From Allodiplogaster sudhausi (taxonomy: Eukaryota > Nematoda > Chromadorea > Rhabditida > Diplogasteridae), in the NCBI GenBank assembly GCA_945643635.1, contig CALZFC010000136.1, positions 186,001-250,000 of the forward strand: DNA of 64,000 bases, in the 5' to 3' direction. A program made the translations under genes and the position numbers. Numbering within the stretch: the first letter of the stretch is position 1; every line of letters begins with the position of its first letter. Below the pieces are notes generated by a model. The model was given only the letters and a program-made list of their open reading frames with translations. It was not told the DNA's origin and searched no databases. Shown here one piece after another: positions 40,477 to 52,738 of this stretch.

Positions 40477-41140
40477 TGGAAGTGTCTTTGTCAGATGTGG
40501 CCTGTCTTCACTGCCTGCCCTGCAACGCGCGGGTGGCTGCACAGCCTCCCGCTTCGATGCCCGAGTCTGTCGCTGGATGAAACTGCGCATTGCCATGCTC
40601 CCCCACACAATTCTCGTCGAACCTTTCCAGGTCCTTCCTTTACTCTTCTTTCATCTTTTACTTCTTCACTTCCCATTTGAAATTTGTTGCGATATCGTTT
40701 ATATTCTTGAAGTAGAAAGGGAGCGATATAGTTGAAATGTAAATATGTTGTATTCGGGTGGCAACTGAATATCCTTCCTGCAGGACTGGCTGATGTCTGG
40801 GTTTCTCGTGACTGCCGGGGCCTCTCATCTGCTGGGGATGCGGCCTGTCCTCGTCTTCCTGCTCCACACTCTTTTCTGGCTCGCATCCGACTTCTCTCTC
40901 ATGACTACCATCCATAACGGCCCTCTTCCCTACTCATTTCTGCAGGTTCTTCTTCTATTTCCTTCCTTATCTATCCAAATTGAACTCGTCTGAATGTTTT
41001 CCCTTCAGTTCCTCGTGCTGTGGTTCCGTCGTGAATGCGGCGCAGCTTCCACTTACATCTACGCCCTCTTCCACCCTGACATTTGTTGGAGAAGAGGAGT
41101 CTATCGTCTGGAATGGGGAGGTCGGATTCGGGCTCTTTAA
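38629..41140 (+). CDS. UGCG: Ceramide glucosyltransferase
   Basis: Exons 38629-38714, 39127-39259, 39503-39605, 39695-39909, 40077-40264, 40495-40630, 40784-40945 and 41009-41140 give 384 codons plus stop (human 394). The GT21 enzyme adds glucose from UDP-Glc to ceramide on the Golgi membrane. The N-terminal anchor is [19 protein letters not shown]. Catalytic motifs are ISDSGI (D1/D2 region; SDSG here, CDSG in human), AEDYF (D3) and RVCRW (the (Q/R)xxRW motif). [25 protein letters not shown] and [10 protein letters not shown] are strongly conserved. C-terminal hydrophobic segments are present. Intron 39606-39694 uses a GCAAGC donor; the join LFIG|GEEVG exactly matches the family. A MITE lies in intron 1 and a (GA)n tract in intron 5. 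Confidence 0.97.
38881..39001. mobile_element. 121-bp MITE-like inverted-repeat element in UGCG intron 1
   Basis: Terminal inverted repeats of about 25 bp begin CTAGTTGGG(G/A)GGACC and are flanked on both sides by TA, the usual target duplication of Tc1/mariner-type elements. The interior has a second, shorter inverted pair (ttcgaacccaaatttccc against ttcgaatgggaaa). Length and structure fit a miniature non-coding DNA transposon. Confidence 0.75.
40391..40478 (+). repeat. (GA)n tract in UGCG intron 5
   Basis: Near-pure GA dinucleotide with periodic GAAA interruptions, ending 16 nt before the splice acceptor. Confidence 0.9.
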
Positions 41141-41392
41141 CAATTCTATTTCTCTTATTGTAAGAAGCCCTCTCTTCTCCTTTCTTGCATTCTCCGCAGT
41201 TGTACGTTGTGTTCTTATTTATTTTTGGATTTGAAGAAGAGCTTCATTTCTCATTTAACATCAACTGCTCTAGTCAATGTTCGCATGCCGTATCTCATCC
41301 TCTTCTTGCTCCCTCATACAAGTCCGCTGTATGTAGATTCACGCTTTTAATTGATTTATTCTTCACTCGCTACGCTAGTTAGCTTCTTCCAT

Positions 41393-41650
<258 letters not shown>

Positions 41651-42059
41651 TCCTTTCTCTCATCTATGTTAATTCGTCTGTTCTATTCATGTTTCCACTG
41701 AAGTGTAATTCCTTATCAGTAGAAGGCCGTACATATCTGTGTACTGCAAATCCTTGTGACCGAAGTTGTCAATGTGATTAATCTCGGATACTCAACGGGT
41801 TCCTAGCCATCTCTCTGGACATGTCCCACTCTTACCGTAACCACCCTTCGATGTTGCCTTTTCTTTCCACTTTCCATGCTTCTAATGTTGTCAATACTCG
41901 CCTCCAAGAGGGATTCTCATATCTGCTTAGCAATAAAAGGCTGAATGGAACATTTGTTCGCACAGAATTAAAGGACAGATTTCTTGAGGTGGAATGGTCT
42001 CCTTGCTATACGTTTACCATTCTTCGTGAGTGGGTGTGCGAGTGTGGGTTCTCAGTAGA

Positions 42060-42730
42060 ATGAAGGCTGCCTCTTCCGCTCGTTTTCTGCTGAGAAGAGT
42101 TCGCCCTTCAGTGAAAAAGGTGCCGTTTCCCTTCTTGTGCTTCTTTACACTACTTCGTGTTTGGTTCTGCATTCCAAAATCATGTTATTCAGAGTTTTGG
42201 AAGTGTTCCCGCATTTCTGCAATCGACTGCTTCCCCACTCACGAGGTGCTTTCTCATCTCATCTCCTCAAATGGATATGGCAATTCGGGTCAGTACAAAG
42301 AAATTTATTTTTCTTTTCTGAGTTCAAAGCATTCCTTTTCTGAGTCTTATCATAATGGAGAAGACAAGGGAAGTTATCTTAGAGCATGGGCACATCGTCC
42401 GCATACGAAAGAGCGGCGGATGAGACTCTGGAGAAGCTAGCAGACTATGCCTCCGTCGTCGCGGATGAGGTGGACAAGGACATGGACGTGGCACTCTCCA
42501 TGGGGGTCCTCTCCATCAACATCGCCAGTCTTGGCACTTTCGTCATGAACAAACAGACCCCCAACCAGCAGATTTGGCTGTCTTCTCCACTCTCCGGCCC
42601 CAAGAGATTCGATTTGGTGGATAGCCGATGGCTGTACAAGAGAGAGAATGAACATCTGGATGAGCTGCTGAACAGGGAATTCAAGCAGATCTTCCCGTCC
42701 CATCGCATTGACTTCTCACAACACATTTGA
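42060..42730 (+). CDS. FXN: Frataxin
   Basis: Exons 42060-42119 and 42383-42730 give 135 codons plus stop, close to the 136 aa I recall for C. elegans. Frataxin assists iron-sulfur cluster assembly on the NFS1-ISCU complex in the mitochondrial matrix. Exon 1 encodes MKAASSARFLLRRVRPSVKK, an amphipathic Arg/Lys-rich presequence. Exon 2 contains the acidic helix YERAADETLEKLADYASVVA and the signature NKQTPNQQIWLSSPLSGPKR followed by FD, with DSRWLYKR and the C-terminal helix HLDELLNREFKQIF. All core beta-sheet residues of the signature are intact. Confidence 0.96.
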
Positions 42731-43150
42731 TATTCTTTTTCTTCTCGGTTTAATACGACTACGGTGATTGCTACCTGTTGTTATCCACTCTTTTTAATGG
42801 CACGGTTTATTTGCAACGTGGCTCTGTCGTGATCTTGATAATGTGTGCGTAACAAGACCCAAAAATTTTAAGGTCCGACGGATGGTAATTTATGAGATAT
42901 TTTAGCTCTACTTATACAGCCAAAGTCAGATGAAAATGGATATGGAATCCCAGTTGATGATAAATATTTGAGACATGCTCTGAAGTCATGTATTTATCAA
43001 CATTATGCTTGCCAATGTATGCAAATTGTCGCCGGTAACTCAGGTAAAAAGCGAATGCCCAATTCCCCGCGCGGTAATGGTGCAACCGGTGCAAAATTGC
43101 TAATATTTCGCGGAAATGGTTCGTTAATGGTAGGACGAGTATCAGTAAAT

Positions 43151-43176
43151 GCCACCGGGGCTATCGCCCCGGTGGC
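43151..43176. repeat. Type-2 terminal hairpin (11-bp stem, 4-nt loop)
   Basis: gccaccggggc - tatc - gccccggtggc is a perfect inverted repeat. The same hairpin recurs at about 48328-48355 and 49930-49957, each followed by catttcccga and a gggtcgttagt motif. It looks like an alternative 3' terminus of the Helitron family seen to the right. Confidence 0.75.
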
Positions 43177-43311
43177 CATTTCCCGATTTAAGAAGGTATA
43201 AGTGGGGGTCGTTAGTCCAGCGAGGGTTGATTTGTTGTGTTTGATTCAGGTTTCGCTCTTCTAGCAAAGAAAAACTTTGAGCTATTGCTAAGAAAAAAAA
43301 ATTGGAGAAAA

Positions 43312-43548
43312 ATGAGCCAATCGGACCCAAGCATCGGAAGCCAGCACGCATTGGATGCCTGCGTCCGACACCTGCGAGCAGCCGTTAAAACAGCCGCCCT
43401 GCATGCTTCCTTAAGCGAGCCGAATTGCTTGATTGCGTTTATGCTCGGCCAGCCCCATCCAGCGGCGCAACCTATATTAGACGGTTTTTGCCACAGGCCA
43501 TTTTGTGAAGGATTGCTGGCCCAAGCCCGAGTTCAATGGGAGGAGTGA
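43312..43548 (+). CDS. Small open frame of unknown function inside repeat DNA
   Basis: Seventy-eight codons starting MSQSDPSIGSQHALDACVRH and ending ARVQWEE. The composition is protein-like (Ala, Leu, Cys, His, no simple repeat) and richer in GC than its surroundings. It lies about 135 nt from the type-2 hairpin, so it could be a gene fragment captured by a Helitron. No family was recognised, and it may be chance. Confidence 0.25.
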   Translation: MSQSDPSIGSQHALDACVRHLRAAVKTAALHASLSEPNCLIAFMLGQPHPAAQPILDGFCHRPFCEGLLAQARVQWEE

Positions 43549-43837
43549 ACGTAATACCAAGACGAATATCTCTCTTTGTTTTTTATTCTTATATCTTTTA
43601 TTCTTATATCTTATCATTATTACTAATATTATTATTATTATTATATGTGTGAGTCGCGTAGACACGGTAGATTGGATGCATATACAATGAATTCGCAAAC
43701 GCAATCGAAAAGCACTTGATCATGCATGCACTTGACCACGCACGTAGTATTAAAACCTTTAGAATGGCTTTTTATTTAATTTTCTTTAGTTAAATAAGAT
43801 TTATAAATAGAAATTAAGTTTTCCAAAATGTGCAGAA

Positions 43838-43950
43838 ACCTTGTACTCGGCCGGGCATCGAACCCGGGTTCTTTGGACATCTCAGTGAGCTCCTTAGCAT
43901 TAGAACAAAGAGGCTTACTGCTGACTACACTCTGCCTTTCCCAAGTCAGC
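43838..43950 (-). other. tRNA-like segment (good T-arm, poor body)
   Basis: On the - strand, CCGGG-TTCGATG-CCCGG forms a perfect five-pair T-arm with a seven-nt loop, followed by CCGAGT, which can pair with ACTTGG about 80 nt upstream. An A-box-like GGCAGAGTGTAGTCAG is present, but the anticodon stem-loop is irregular. It is probably a tRNA pseudogene or tRNA-derived repeat. Confidence 0.35.
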
Positions 43951-44089
43951 GGTGAGATGTTAGATGCAGAATGGCAAAGAAACGAGGCTCATATTCACGT
44001 TCGTGCCCATATCTTAGTGCAGAAGTATCGGATTTTCATAATCTTGACGGCAGAGAGCTTGTAATCCGCGACTCTCTTTAGAACTAACT

Positions 44090-44719
44090 TATGAGCCAAA
44101 AATTCCAACTCCTTGCCCCAAAAAAAATACTGACCTACGAAATATCGATTTTTCCAGCGGTAACATATGAAATAAAATAGCTTATTATACTGCTTTTTTC
44201 ATCCTTATGCCATTAAAAATAGTCCCCCCGAACGTTAACTCGAGTATCAGGCCTAAATTTGCACGAGAACATGGTCGACCCCATATGTAGATCAAAAATG
44301 CATTTTACGCAAAAGTTTTGTATGAGAGAATTGTTACCCTATTCCTAAGCTACGGATTGGTATATAAGATGTAGCCATATGTTCTAAAACCGAGGAAAAA
44401 AATGTCAGGAAAATGACCTAAATTTCACCTCACCCTCAGGGCACTTTCCCGGAAACCCAGCCTAACCCAAATAGGCTCATATGGAAGCCAGTTCAATTCT
44501 TAACAAGATGCTCCTAGTCCCATCCCGATACGGTCCCCACTTCTTCAGATATAAAAGTTCAAAGTTGGTCCCTAACAAAAAAAATTTCCAGTTTTATCGA
44601 TTTTTCAGATATCCCCCATGCGCAAAAGTTAACAAGTCATACATTAAAAGATGCGCATTGAAAAACTGCATCGATAGAACCTGACAATCAACCAATCGTA
44701 TTTACAGATTTTGAGAAAT
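44090..44719 (-). repeat. Diverged partial unit of the Helitron array
   Basis: It resembles the middle part of the array units (gtagatcaaaaatgcatttt, tgtatgagagaattgtt, the cagggcactt motif) but is clearly more diverged and lacks both termini. It marks the left, oldest-looking edge of the array. Confidence 0.6.
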
Positions 44720-45680
44720 GGGTTGTTGGTTGTTGTTGATATTTGGCTCTAAGGGTTGTTAGTTGGGGTCTGAGGGTTGTTAGTTGGCTCTAAAAGGACA
44801 AAAGTCTGCTCTAGCGGTGCTACTGGACGATCTGAGCCTTTTAAATTCAGCCTATAAGAAAGCTTGGAGTCTTCTATCCATTCTAACATACTTTTAATCT
44901 AATCAGAAGTCATATTAAAACGCGCAAAAGAGTTTGCACGCGCGCGGGTTCGAACCTGGGTCGGTAATATATCTAAATGCCCTGAAAATGTACCAAAAAG
45001 CCACAAAATAATTTTTTTCTCGAAAATGCCTGAACCGATTTCGAAGATTGACACACCATTCGATAGCTAATTTTTGGCTCTACAATAAAACAAATATGCG
45101 CCAAAAAGTGTCAGTGATAGCTAAGGCCGAAATAGTGGCCTGAACCTTCTGACCCCAAAAGAAGAATGCGCAGTGCCCAAAAGTTGATAAGAATAGTATT
45201 AAAAGATGCGCCGTCAAAAACTCTACAATCTGAGTCAGACAATCAAAAAGCGGAATTTGTAGATTCTGAGAAAATGAGCAAATACCCTCTCAAAAAGTGC
45301 CGAAAAATGAGGTCGAAACGCGCCGGGCTCGTACTGATCTACCAAAGCTCCAATCGATCTCAACTCCAGGAATCATATTCATTTTTGGACGATCTATCTA
45401 CCAGTATTTTTTTCAACCCCGTATCTCTACCCTAAAAAAAGATATACCACCTCAAAGTCGCCAAAGTGCACAAATCGAAGTCACCTCGGACCAAAGTTTG
45501 GCCGCCCGCGCCGGCGCCAATATCGAACCCAATTTTTTGAAACCCACATATTCTTGTAGTCCGGAAACTTTTACATGTTCCCCAAAAAACCGCTTCCCCA
45601 TATCTCACCCCCACCGCCCACAGCACCTCTCCGCGCTATCCCCGTAAATAAAGTACATTCGACTTGTATATAATAGTAGA
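44720..45680 (-). mobile_element. Non-autonomous Helitron unit 1 (3' end truncated)
   Basis: It begins in the GT-rich ggttgttagttgg repeats without the terminal hairpin and ends at the TC 5' terminus (ga at 45679-45680 on the + strand). It carries the shared B-box-like ggttcgaacc at about 44948. Confidence 0.75.
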
Positions 45681-47032
45681 CTAGCGTGACTTTGTCACGC
45701 TACGGGCCTTTGGCCTGGGGGTTAGTTCGGGTTGTTGTTATTTCGCTCTAAGGGTTGTTAGTTGGGGTCTGAGGGTTGTTAGTTGGGGTCTGAGGGTTGT
45801 TTGTTGGCTCTAAAGGGGGAAAAGTCTGCTCTAGCGGTGATTACGGGACGAACTGTACATATAAATTCATCGCATTAGAAAGCTTGGAGTCTTTTATCCA
45901 TTCTAACATACTTTTTATTTAATGAGAAGTCATATTAAAACGCGCAAAAGAGTTTGCACGCGCGCGGGTTCGAACCTGGGTCGGTAATATATCTAAATGC
46001 CCTGAAAATGTACCAAAAAGCCACAAAATAATTTTTTTCTCGAATATGCCTGAACCGATTTCCACGATTGGCACACCATTCGATAGCTAATTTTAGGCTC
46101 TACAGTAAAAAAAATATGCGCCAAAAAGTGTCAGTGATAGCTAAGGCCGAAATAGTGGCCTGAACCTTCTGACCCCAAAAGTAGATCAAAACAGTCAAAA
46201 TATGAAAACGTTTAGTATGAGAAAGTTGTTCGCCCTCACGAGAGCTACGGAATGTTATATAACATGTCGCAAAAGCTTTCACCACCGAAGAAAAACGGAG
46301 GCTCAAAGTGTCTTCCAAAAATTTTCCACTTCATAGCACCCTCAGGGCACTTTATTGATAACCTATCGGAATGCAAGTATAATCATTTTGAAGCTGACTC
46401 CATGCCCTTCAATATTTTGCAAGTCCCACCGCTCTACGATCCCTACAATTAAATAGGTGAATTTTTGAAAATTGCTCCTAACAAAAAAATTTGGAACTTC
46501 AATCGAAAATATCTACAATGCGCAGTGCCCAAAAGTTGATAAGAATAGTATTAAAAGATGCGCCGTCAAAAACTCTACAATCTGAGTCAGACAATCAAAA
46601 AGCGGAATTTGTAGATTCCGAGAAAAGGAGATGAATGACCCTAAAAAAGTACCCCAAAACAGGGTCAAAACGCGCCGGCCTCCCACTGATCTACCAAAGC
46701 TCCAATCGATCTCAACTCCAGGAATCATATTCATTTTTGGACGGGCTATCTCCCAGTATTTTTGTCATCCCTATATCTTTATCCAAAAAAGAGATATTCC
46801 CCCTCAAAATCGCCAAAGAGCCCAAATCGCAGTCGCCTCGGACCAAAGTTTGGACGCCCGCGCCGGCGCCAATACCGACCCCAATTTTTTGAAACCCACA
46901 TATTCTTGTAGTCCGGAAACTTTTACATGTTCCCCAAAAAACCGCTTTCCCATATCTCACCCCCACCGCCCACAGCACCTCTCCGCGCTATACCGGTCAA
47001 TAAATAACAATCGACTTGTATATAATAAGAGA
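45681..47032 (-). mobile_element. Non-autonomous Helitron unit 2 (complete, 1352 bp)
   Basis: On the - strand it starts TCTCTTATTATATACAAGTC and ends in hairpin GCGTGAC-AAA-GTCACGC followed by TAG, that is a CTAG terminus. Next to the hairpin are GT-rich repeats (ggttgttagttggggtctga), then the B-box-like ggttcgaacc and a GC-rich patch (gcccgcgccggcgcc) near the 5' end. No coding capacity is seen. Confidence 0.85.
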
Positions 47033-48310
47033 CTAGCGTGACTTTGTCACGCTACGGGCCTTTGGCCTGGGGGTTAGTTCGGGTTGTTGTTATTTCGCTC
47101 TAAGGGTTGTTAGTTGGGGTCTGAGGGTTGTTAGTTGGGGTCTGAGGGTTGTTAGTTGGCTCTGAAAGGACAAAAGTCTGCTCTAGCGGTGATTACGGGA
47201 CGATCTGGGGCTTTTAAATTCAGCCTATAAGAAAGCTTGGAGTCTTCTATCCATTCTAACATACTTTTTATTTAATGAGAAGTCATATTAAAACGCGCAA
47301 AAGAGTTTGCACGCGCGCGGGTTCGAACCTGGGTCGGTAATATATCTGTGCCCTGAAAATGTACCAAAAAGCCACAAAATAATTTTTTTCTCGAATATGC
47401 CTGAATCGATTTCCACGATTGACACACCATTCGATAGCTAATTTTTGGCTCTACAATAAAAAAAATATGCGCCAAAAAGTGTCAGTGATAGCTAAGGCCG
47501 AAATAGTGGCCTGAACCTTCTGACCACAAAAGTAGATCAAAAAAGTCAAAATATGAAAACGTTTTGTATGAGAAAGTTGTTCACGTTCACGAGAGCTACG
47601 GAATGGTATATAACATGTCGCAAAAGCTTTTACCACCGAGGAAACACCGCGGCTCAAAGTGGCTTCCAAAAATTTTCCACTTCACAGCACCCTCAGGGCA
47701 CTTTATTGATCACCTATCGGAATGCAAGTATAATCATATTGAAGCTGACTCCACGCCCTTCAATATTCTGCAAGTCCCAATGCTCTACGATCCCTACAAT
47801 TAAATAGGTGAATTTTTGAAAATTGCTCCTAACTAAAAAATTTGGAAATTCAATCGATAATATCTACAATGCGCAGTGCCCAAAAGTTGATAAGAATAGT
47901 ATTAAAAGATGCGCCGTCAAAAACTCTACAATCTGAGTCAGACAACCAAAAAGCGGAATTTGTAAATTCCGAGAAAAGGAGATGAATGAGCCTAAAAAAG
48001 TACCCCAAAACAGGGGTCAAAACGCGCCGGCCTCCCACTGATCTACCAAAGCTCCAATCGATATCAACTCCAGGAATCATATTCATTTTTGGACGGGCTA
48101 TCTCCCAGTATTTTTGTCATCCCCATATCTTTATCCAAAAAAGAGATATTCCCCCTCAAAGTCGCCAAAGAGCCCAAATCGCAGTCGCCTCGGACCAAAG
48201 TTTGGACGCCCGCGCCGGCGCCAATATCGACCCCAATTTTTTGAAACCCACATATTCTTGTAGTCCGGAAACTTTTACATGTTCCCCAAAAAACCGCTTC
48301 CCCATATCTC
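47033..48310 (-). mobile_element. Non-autonomous Helitron unit 3 (5' end missing)
   Basis: It keeps the CTAG/hairpin 3' terminus at 47033 and the body, but ends abruptly at ccccatatctcac, about 80 nt before the expected 5' terminus, where a type-2 hairpin unit begins. Confidence 0.8.
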
Positions 48311-48315
48311 ACTTT

Positions 48316-49652
48316 GGCCCGGTCAATGGCCACCGGGGCTATCGCCCCGGAGGCCATTTCCCGATAAAAAGATAGTAAGTTGGGTCGTTAGTTGGTCGTT
48401 AGTTGGCTCTGAGGGTTAAAATTTGGCTCTAAAGGGTCAAAAGTCTGTTCTAGCGGCGCTACTGGACTCTCTGGGCCTTTGAATTTAAGCTCATTAGAAA
48501 GCTTGGAGTCTTTACTATATGATATCACTCTTTTAACATACTCAGGAGTCATACAAAAACGCGCAAAAGAGTTTGCGCGCGCGCGGATTCGAACTTGCGT
48601 CCCATGACTTTCGACGTGCACTGAAAATGTACCAAAAAGCCACAAAATAATTCATATCTCGAATATGCCTGGATCAAATCCCAAGATCTACCTATCATTC
48701 GATAGCTAATTTTAGGCTCTACAAAGAAAAAAATATGCGCCAAAAAGTGTCAGTGATAGCTAAGGCCGAAATAGTGGCCTGAACCTTCTGACCCCAAAAG
48801 TAGATCAAAAACGTCAAAATATGAATACCTTTTGTATGAGAAAGTTGTTCTACTTCTCGAGAGCTACAGAATGGTATATAATATGTGGCATAACCTTTAA
48901 CCACCGAGAAGAAACGGAGGTCCAAAATGCGATCCAAAAATTTGACACTTCACGGCCCTGGCAGGGCACTTTAATGAAGAGCCAGACTAACCCAAGTATA
49001 CTCATATTTAAGCTCTCGTGAAATTCTGTATGATTCTGAAACTCTCATCCCTCTACCTTCCCTATTCATAAAGATATGAATTTTAGAAGGTTCGCTCCTA
49101 ACAAAAAAATTTGACCCTTCAATCGATAATATCTCATAGACCAAGTGCCCAAAAGTCGATAAGTCTACTATTAAAAGAAAGCCCGTCAAAAACTCTACAA
49201 TCGGAGTCAGTTAGATCAAAAGCGGAATTTGTAGATTTCGAGAAAATGAGATGAATGAGCCTAAAAAAGTACCCCAAAAACGTATGGTTTGCGCGCCGGC
49301 CTCGTACTGATCTACCAAAACTCGGAATGATCTCAACTCCAGGAATCATATTCATTTTTGAACGATCTATCTACCATAATTTTTTTCATCCCCATATCTC
49401 AACCAGAAAAAAAGATACAACCTCTCAAAGTCGGCAAAGTGCCCAAATCAGAGTCGCCTCCGACCAAAGTTTGGGCGCCCGCGCCGGCGCCAATATCGAA
49501 CCTAATTTTTTGAAACCCACATATTCTTGTAGCCCAGACACTATTTTATAATTGCTGAAATTTTCACCCCAAACGCTCCACCCCCCTGCCCGCTACACCG
49601 CTCCGCGCTATACCAGCCGATAAATAACAGTCGACTTTTATATAATAATAGA
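48316..49652 (-). mobile_element. Non-autonomous Helitron unit 4 with type-2 3' hairpin
   Basis: The body and TC 5' terminus (49651-49652) match the other units, but the 3' end is the type-2 hairpin (48328-48355) instead of the GCGTGAC hairpin. It is a chimera or a second subfamily. Confidence 0.8.
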
Positions 49653-49890
49653 CTAGCGTGACTTTGTCACGCTACGGGCCTTTGGCCTGGGGGTTAGTTG
49701 ACTCCGTTGGTTGTTATTTGTTGTTGATATTTGGCTCTAAGGGTAGGATAGTTGGCTCTTAGGGTTGTTTGTTGGCTCTAAAGGGGGAAAAGTCTGCTCT
49801 AGCGGTGATTACGGGACGATCTGGGGCTTTTAAATTCAGCCTATAAGAAAGCTTGGAGTCTTCTATCCATTCTAACATACTTTTTATTTG
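49653..49890 (-). mobile_element. Non-autonomous Helitron unit 5 (3' fragment, about 238 bp)
   Basis: A normal CTAG/hairpin 3' end and about 240 bp of body, interrupted at catactttttattt by the next element. Unit 10 is interrupted at the same site. Confidence 0.8.
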
Positions 49891-51536
49891 AGGCCCGTAG
49901 CGTGACTTTGTCACGCTACGGGCCTCAATGGCCACCGGGGCTATCGCCCCGGAGGCCATTTCCCGATAAAAAGATAGTAAGTTGGGTCGTTAGTTGGCTC
50001 TAAGGGTTAAAATTTGGCTCTAAAGGGTCAAAAGTATATTCTTGCGGCGCTACTGGACTATTTCGGCCATTGAATTTAAGCTCATTAGAAAGCTTGGAGT
50101 CTTTACTATATGATATCACTCTTTTAACATACTCAGGAGTCATACAAAAGCGCGCAAAAGAGTTTGCGCGCGCGCGGATTCGAACCTGCGACCCATGAGT
50201 TTCGATGTGCAGAGAAAATAGCCCAAAAAGCCACAAAATAATTCATATCTCGAATATGCATGGATCAAATCCCATGATCTACCTATCATTCGATAGCTAA
50301 TTTTTGGCTCTACAAAGAAAAAAATTCTAATTCTACTATTAAAAGATGCGCCGTCAAAAACTCTACAATCGTAGTCAGTTTAATCAAAAGCGGACTTTAC
50401 TATATGATATCACTCTTTTAACATACTCAGGAGTCATACAAAAGCGCGCAAAAGAGTTTGCGCGCGCGCGGATTCGAACCTGCGACCCATGAGTTTCGAT
50501 GTGCAGAGAAAATAGCCCAAAAAGCCACAAAATAATTCATATCTCGAATATGCATGGATCAAATCCCATGATCTACCTATCATTCGATAGCTAATTTTTG
50601 GCTCTACAAAGAAAAAAATATGCGCCAAAAAGTGTCAGTGATAGCTAAGGCCGAAATAGTGGCCTGAACATTCTGACCCCAAAAGTAGATCAAAAATGAC
50701 AAAAATGAAAACATTTTGTATGAGAAAGTTGTTCGCCTTCTCGAGAGCAACAGAATGGTATATAATAGGTGGCAAAACCTTTAACTACCGAGAAGAAACG
50801 GAGGTCCAAAATGCGTTCCAAAAATTTCCCACTTTAAGGCCCTGGCAGGGCACTTTAATGAAAAGCCAGACAAACGCGAGTATACTCATATTGAAGCTCT
50901 CTTGAAGTCCTTCAATATTCTCAAAGTCTCATCCCTCTCCCATCCCTATCCATAAAGATATGTATTTTAAAAGGTTGGCTCCTAACAAAAAATGATCACC
51001 CTTCAATCGATAATATCTACAACTTTTAGTGTCCAAAAGTCGATAATTCTACTATTAAAAGATGCGCCGTCAAAAACTCTACAATCGCAGTCAGTTTAAT
51101 CAAAAGCGGACTTTGTAGATTTCGAGAAAAGTTCAAACTACATGCCGAAAAACAGCCAAAAAATGGGGTCAAAACGCGCCACGCTGCCACTGATCTACCA
51201 AACATCGGAATGATCTCAACTCCAGGAATCATATTCATTTTTGAACTGGCTATCTTCCAGTATTTTTTTCATCGCCATATCTCTACCCGAAAAAAAGATA
51301 CAGCCCCTCAAAGTCGCCAAAGAGCCAAAATGGAAGTCGCCTCGGACCAAAGTTTGGGCGCCCGCGCCGGCGCCGGCGCCAACCCTAATTTTTTGAAACC
51401 CACATATTCTGGTAGCCCAGGGGATATTTTAGAAAACCCCGAAAACCGCTTCCCCGTATCTCACTCCCACCGCCCGTAATACCTCTCGGCGCTATCCCAG
51501 TGAATAAATTACAGTCGACTTTTATATAATATTAGA
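49891..51536 (-). mobile_element. Helitron unit 6 with two stacked hairpins and an internal duplication
   Basis: It starts with an extended palindrome (gaggcccgtagcgtgac and its complement, 49891-49927) directly followed by the type-2 hairpin. The segment at 50101-50326 is repeated at 50395-50620. The 5' terminus TCTAATATTATATAAAAGTC lies at the right end, bordering CTAG at 51537. Confidence 0.75.
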
Positions 51537-52738
51537 CTAGCGGAGCTATGGGGGGACCTGGTTTCAGTATCTTTGCCCATTCTCTCCCTTGGAGTTTCCG
51601 CTATGTCCTAGCATTGGTTTTGTTTAATTAGGGGTCATATAAAAACGCGCAAAAGGGTTTGCCCGCGCGCGACTCCGAACCTGGGTCGTTAACAAAATCT
51701 GCGTGCGATGAAAATGTACCAAAAAGCCACAAAATAACTTATATCTCGAAAGTGCCTGAACGAATACCGACGAACAACCTATCATTCGATAGCTAATTTT
51801 AGGCTCTATCTTAACAAAAATATGCCCCAAAAAGTGTCAGTGATAGCTAAGGTCGAAAAAGTGGCCTAAAAATTCTAACCCCAAAAGTAGATCAAAAATG
51901 TCGTTATATGAAAACGATTTGTATGAGACATTTGTTCGCCTTCTCGAGAGCTACAGAATGATATATAACATGTAGACATAATACCAATCCCCGAGAAAAA
52001 ACAGCCGCGCAAAGGGCCTCCCAAAAATTTTACATTTCACGGCCCCCTCAGGACAACTTTTCCGAAACCCAGCCAAACGGGAATAAGCTCATTTCAAAGC
52101 TCTCCAAAAACTGAACAATATTATGAATGTCCCGTCTCGCTCCAATCCCTAGTCTCCGAGTATTGATTTTCCAAAGGTTTGCTCCTAACAAAATTGGTCG
52201 GCCGGTTTTTGCCTCGTATCTATCGATCTGGGAGGGCTACGGGGCAGATCAATAGATCAGAAGATGCGCCTTGAAAAACTACATCATATATGTTCGAGAA
52301 TCGAAAATCGTACCTACAGAATTTTCGATAGTGAGAAAAAACAGAGCAAAAAAGGGCCAAAAAACGGGGTAAAATTTTGGCCACGCCCACAGGAAAGACC
52401 CTCAGGCGGAATTCGCCCAATTTGTGTCCTATTAATCTTGAAGACATGCCCTATCAGTGACTATTTTTTTCAGCTTCCCATCTTCTCTGAAACAAAAGAT
52501 ACAAACGCTCAATCTCGCCAACCCAGCGCAAGCGCGCGCCGAAAAGTTGCAACTTTGACCGCTGGCGCCACCCCCAAACCCAAATCCCAAAAATCCCAAA
52601 CCAATACCAAAACGTAGCCCAAATATTCATTTTCCATCCTAAAAAAACCGCACTCGAAAATCTCAACTCCCCCGCCCACCACGCCGCTCCGCGCAACCCC
52701 GGCAATAATCATCAAGCGTTTCTAAGTATACTCTCTAA
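51537..52738 (-). mobile_element. Diverged Helitron unit 7
   Basis: It begins ctagcggagctatgggggg, so CTAG is kept but the usual hairpin is not. The body is recognisable but more diverged (gcgcgcgactccgaacctgg in place of the B box). The right end (ctctctaa) is also atypical. Confidence 0.65.

Larger units (their letters stand above)
42731..44089. other. Transition from gene region to repeat array
   Basis: No host gene is supported. It contains a type-2 hairpin (43151-43176), a short open frame (43312-43548), an (ATT)n tract near 43620-43645 and a tRNA-like segment near 43840-43950. Confidence 0.5.

Noticed and set aside
41821..42063. 80-codon + strand frame ending at the frataxin start
   Set aside because: No recognisable domain, no splice partners, and it overlaps the frataxin ATG; probably chance.
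46631..49551. Repeated open frames of 70-136 codons in the Helitron array
   Set aside because: They recur because the units are repeated, lack consistent starts and ends between units, differ by frameshifts and match no domain; non-coding is the simpler reading.
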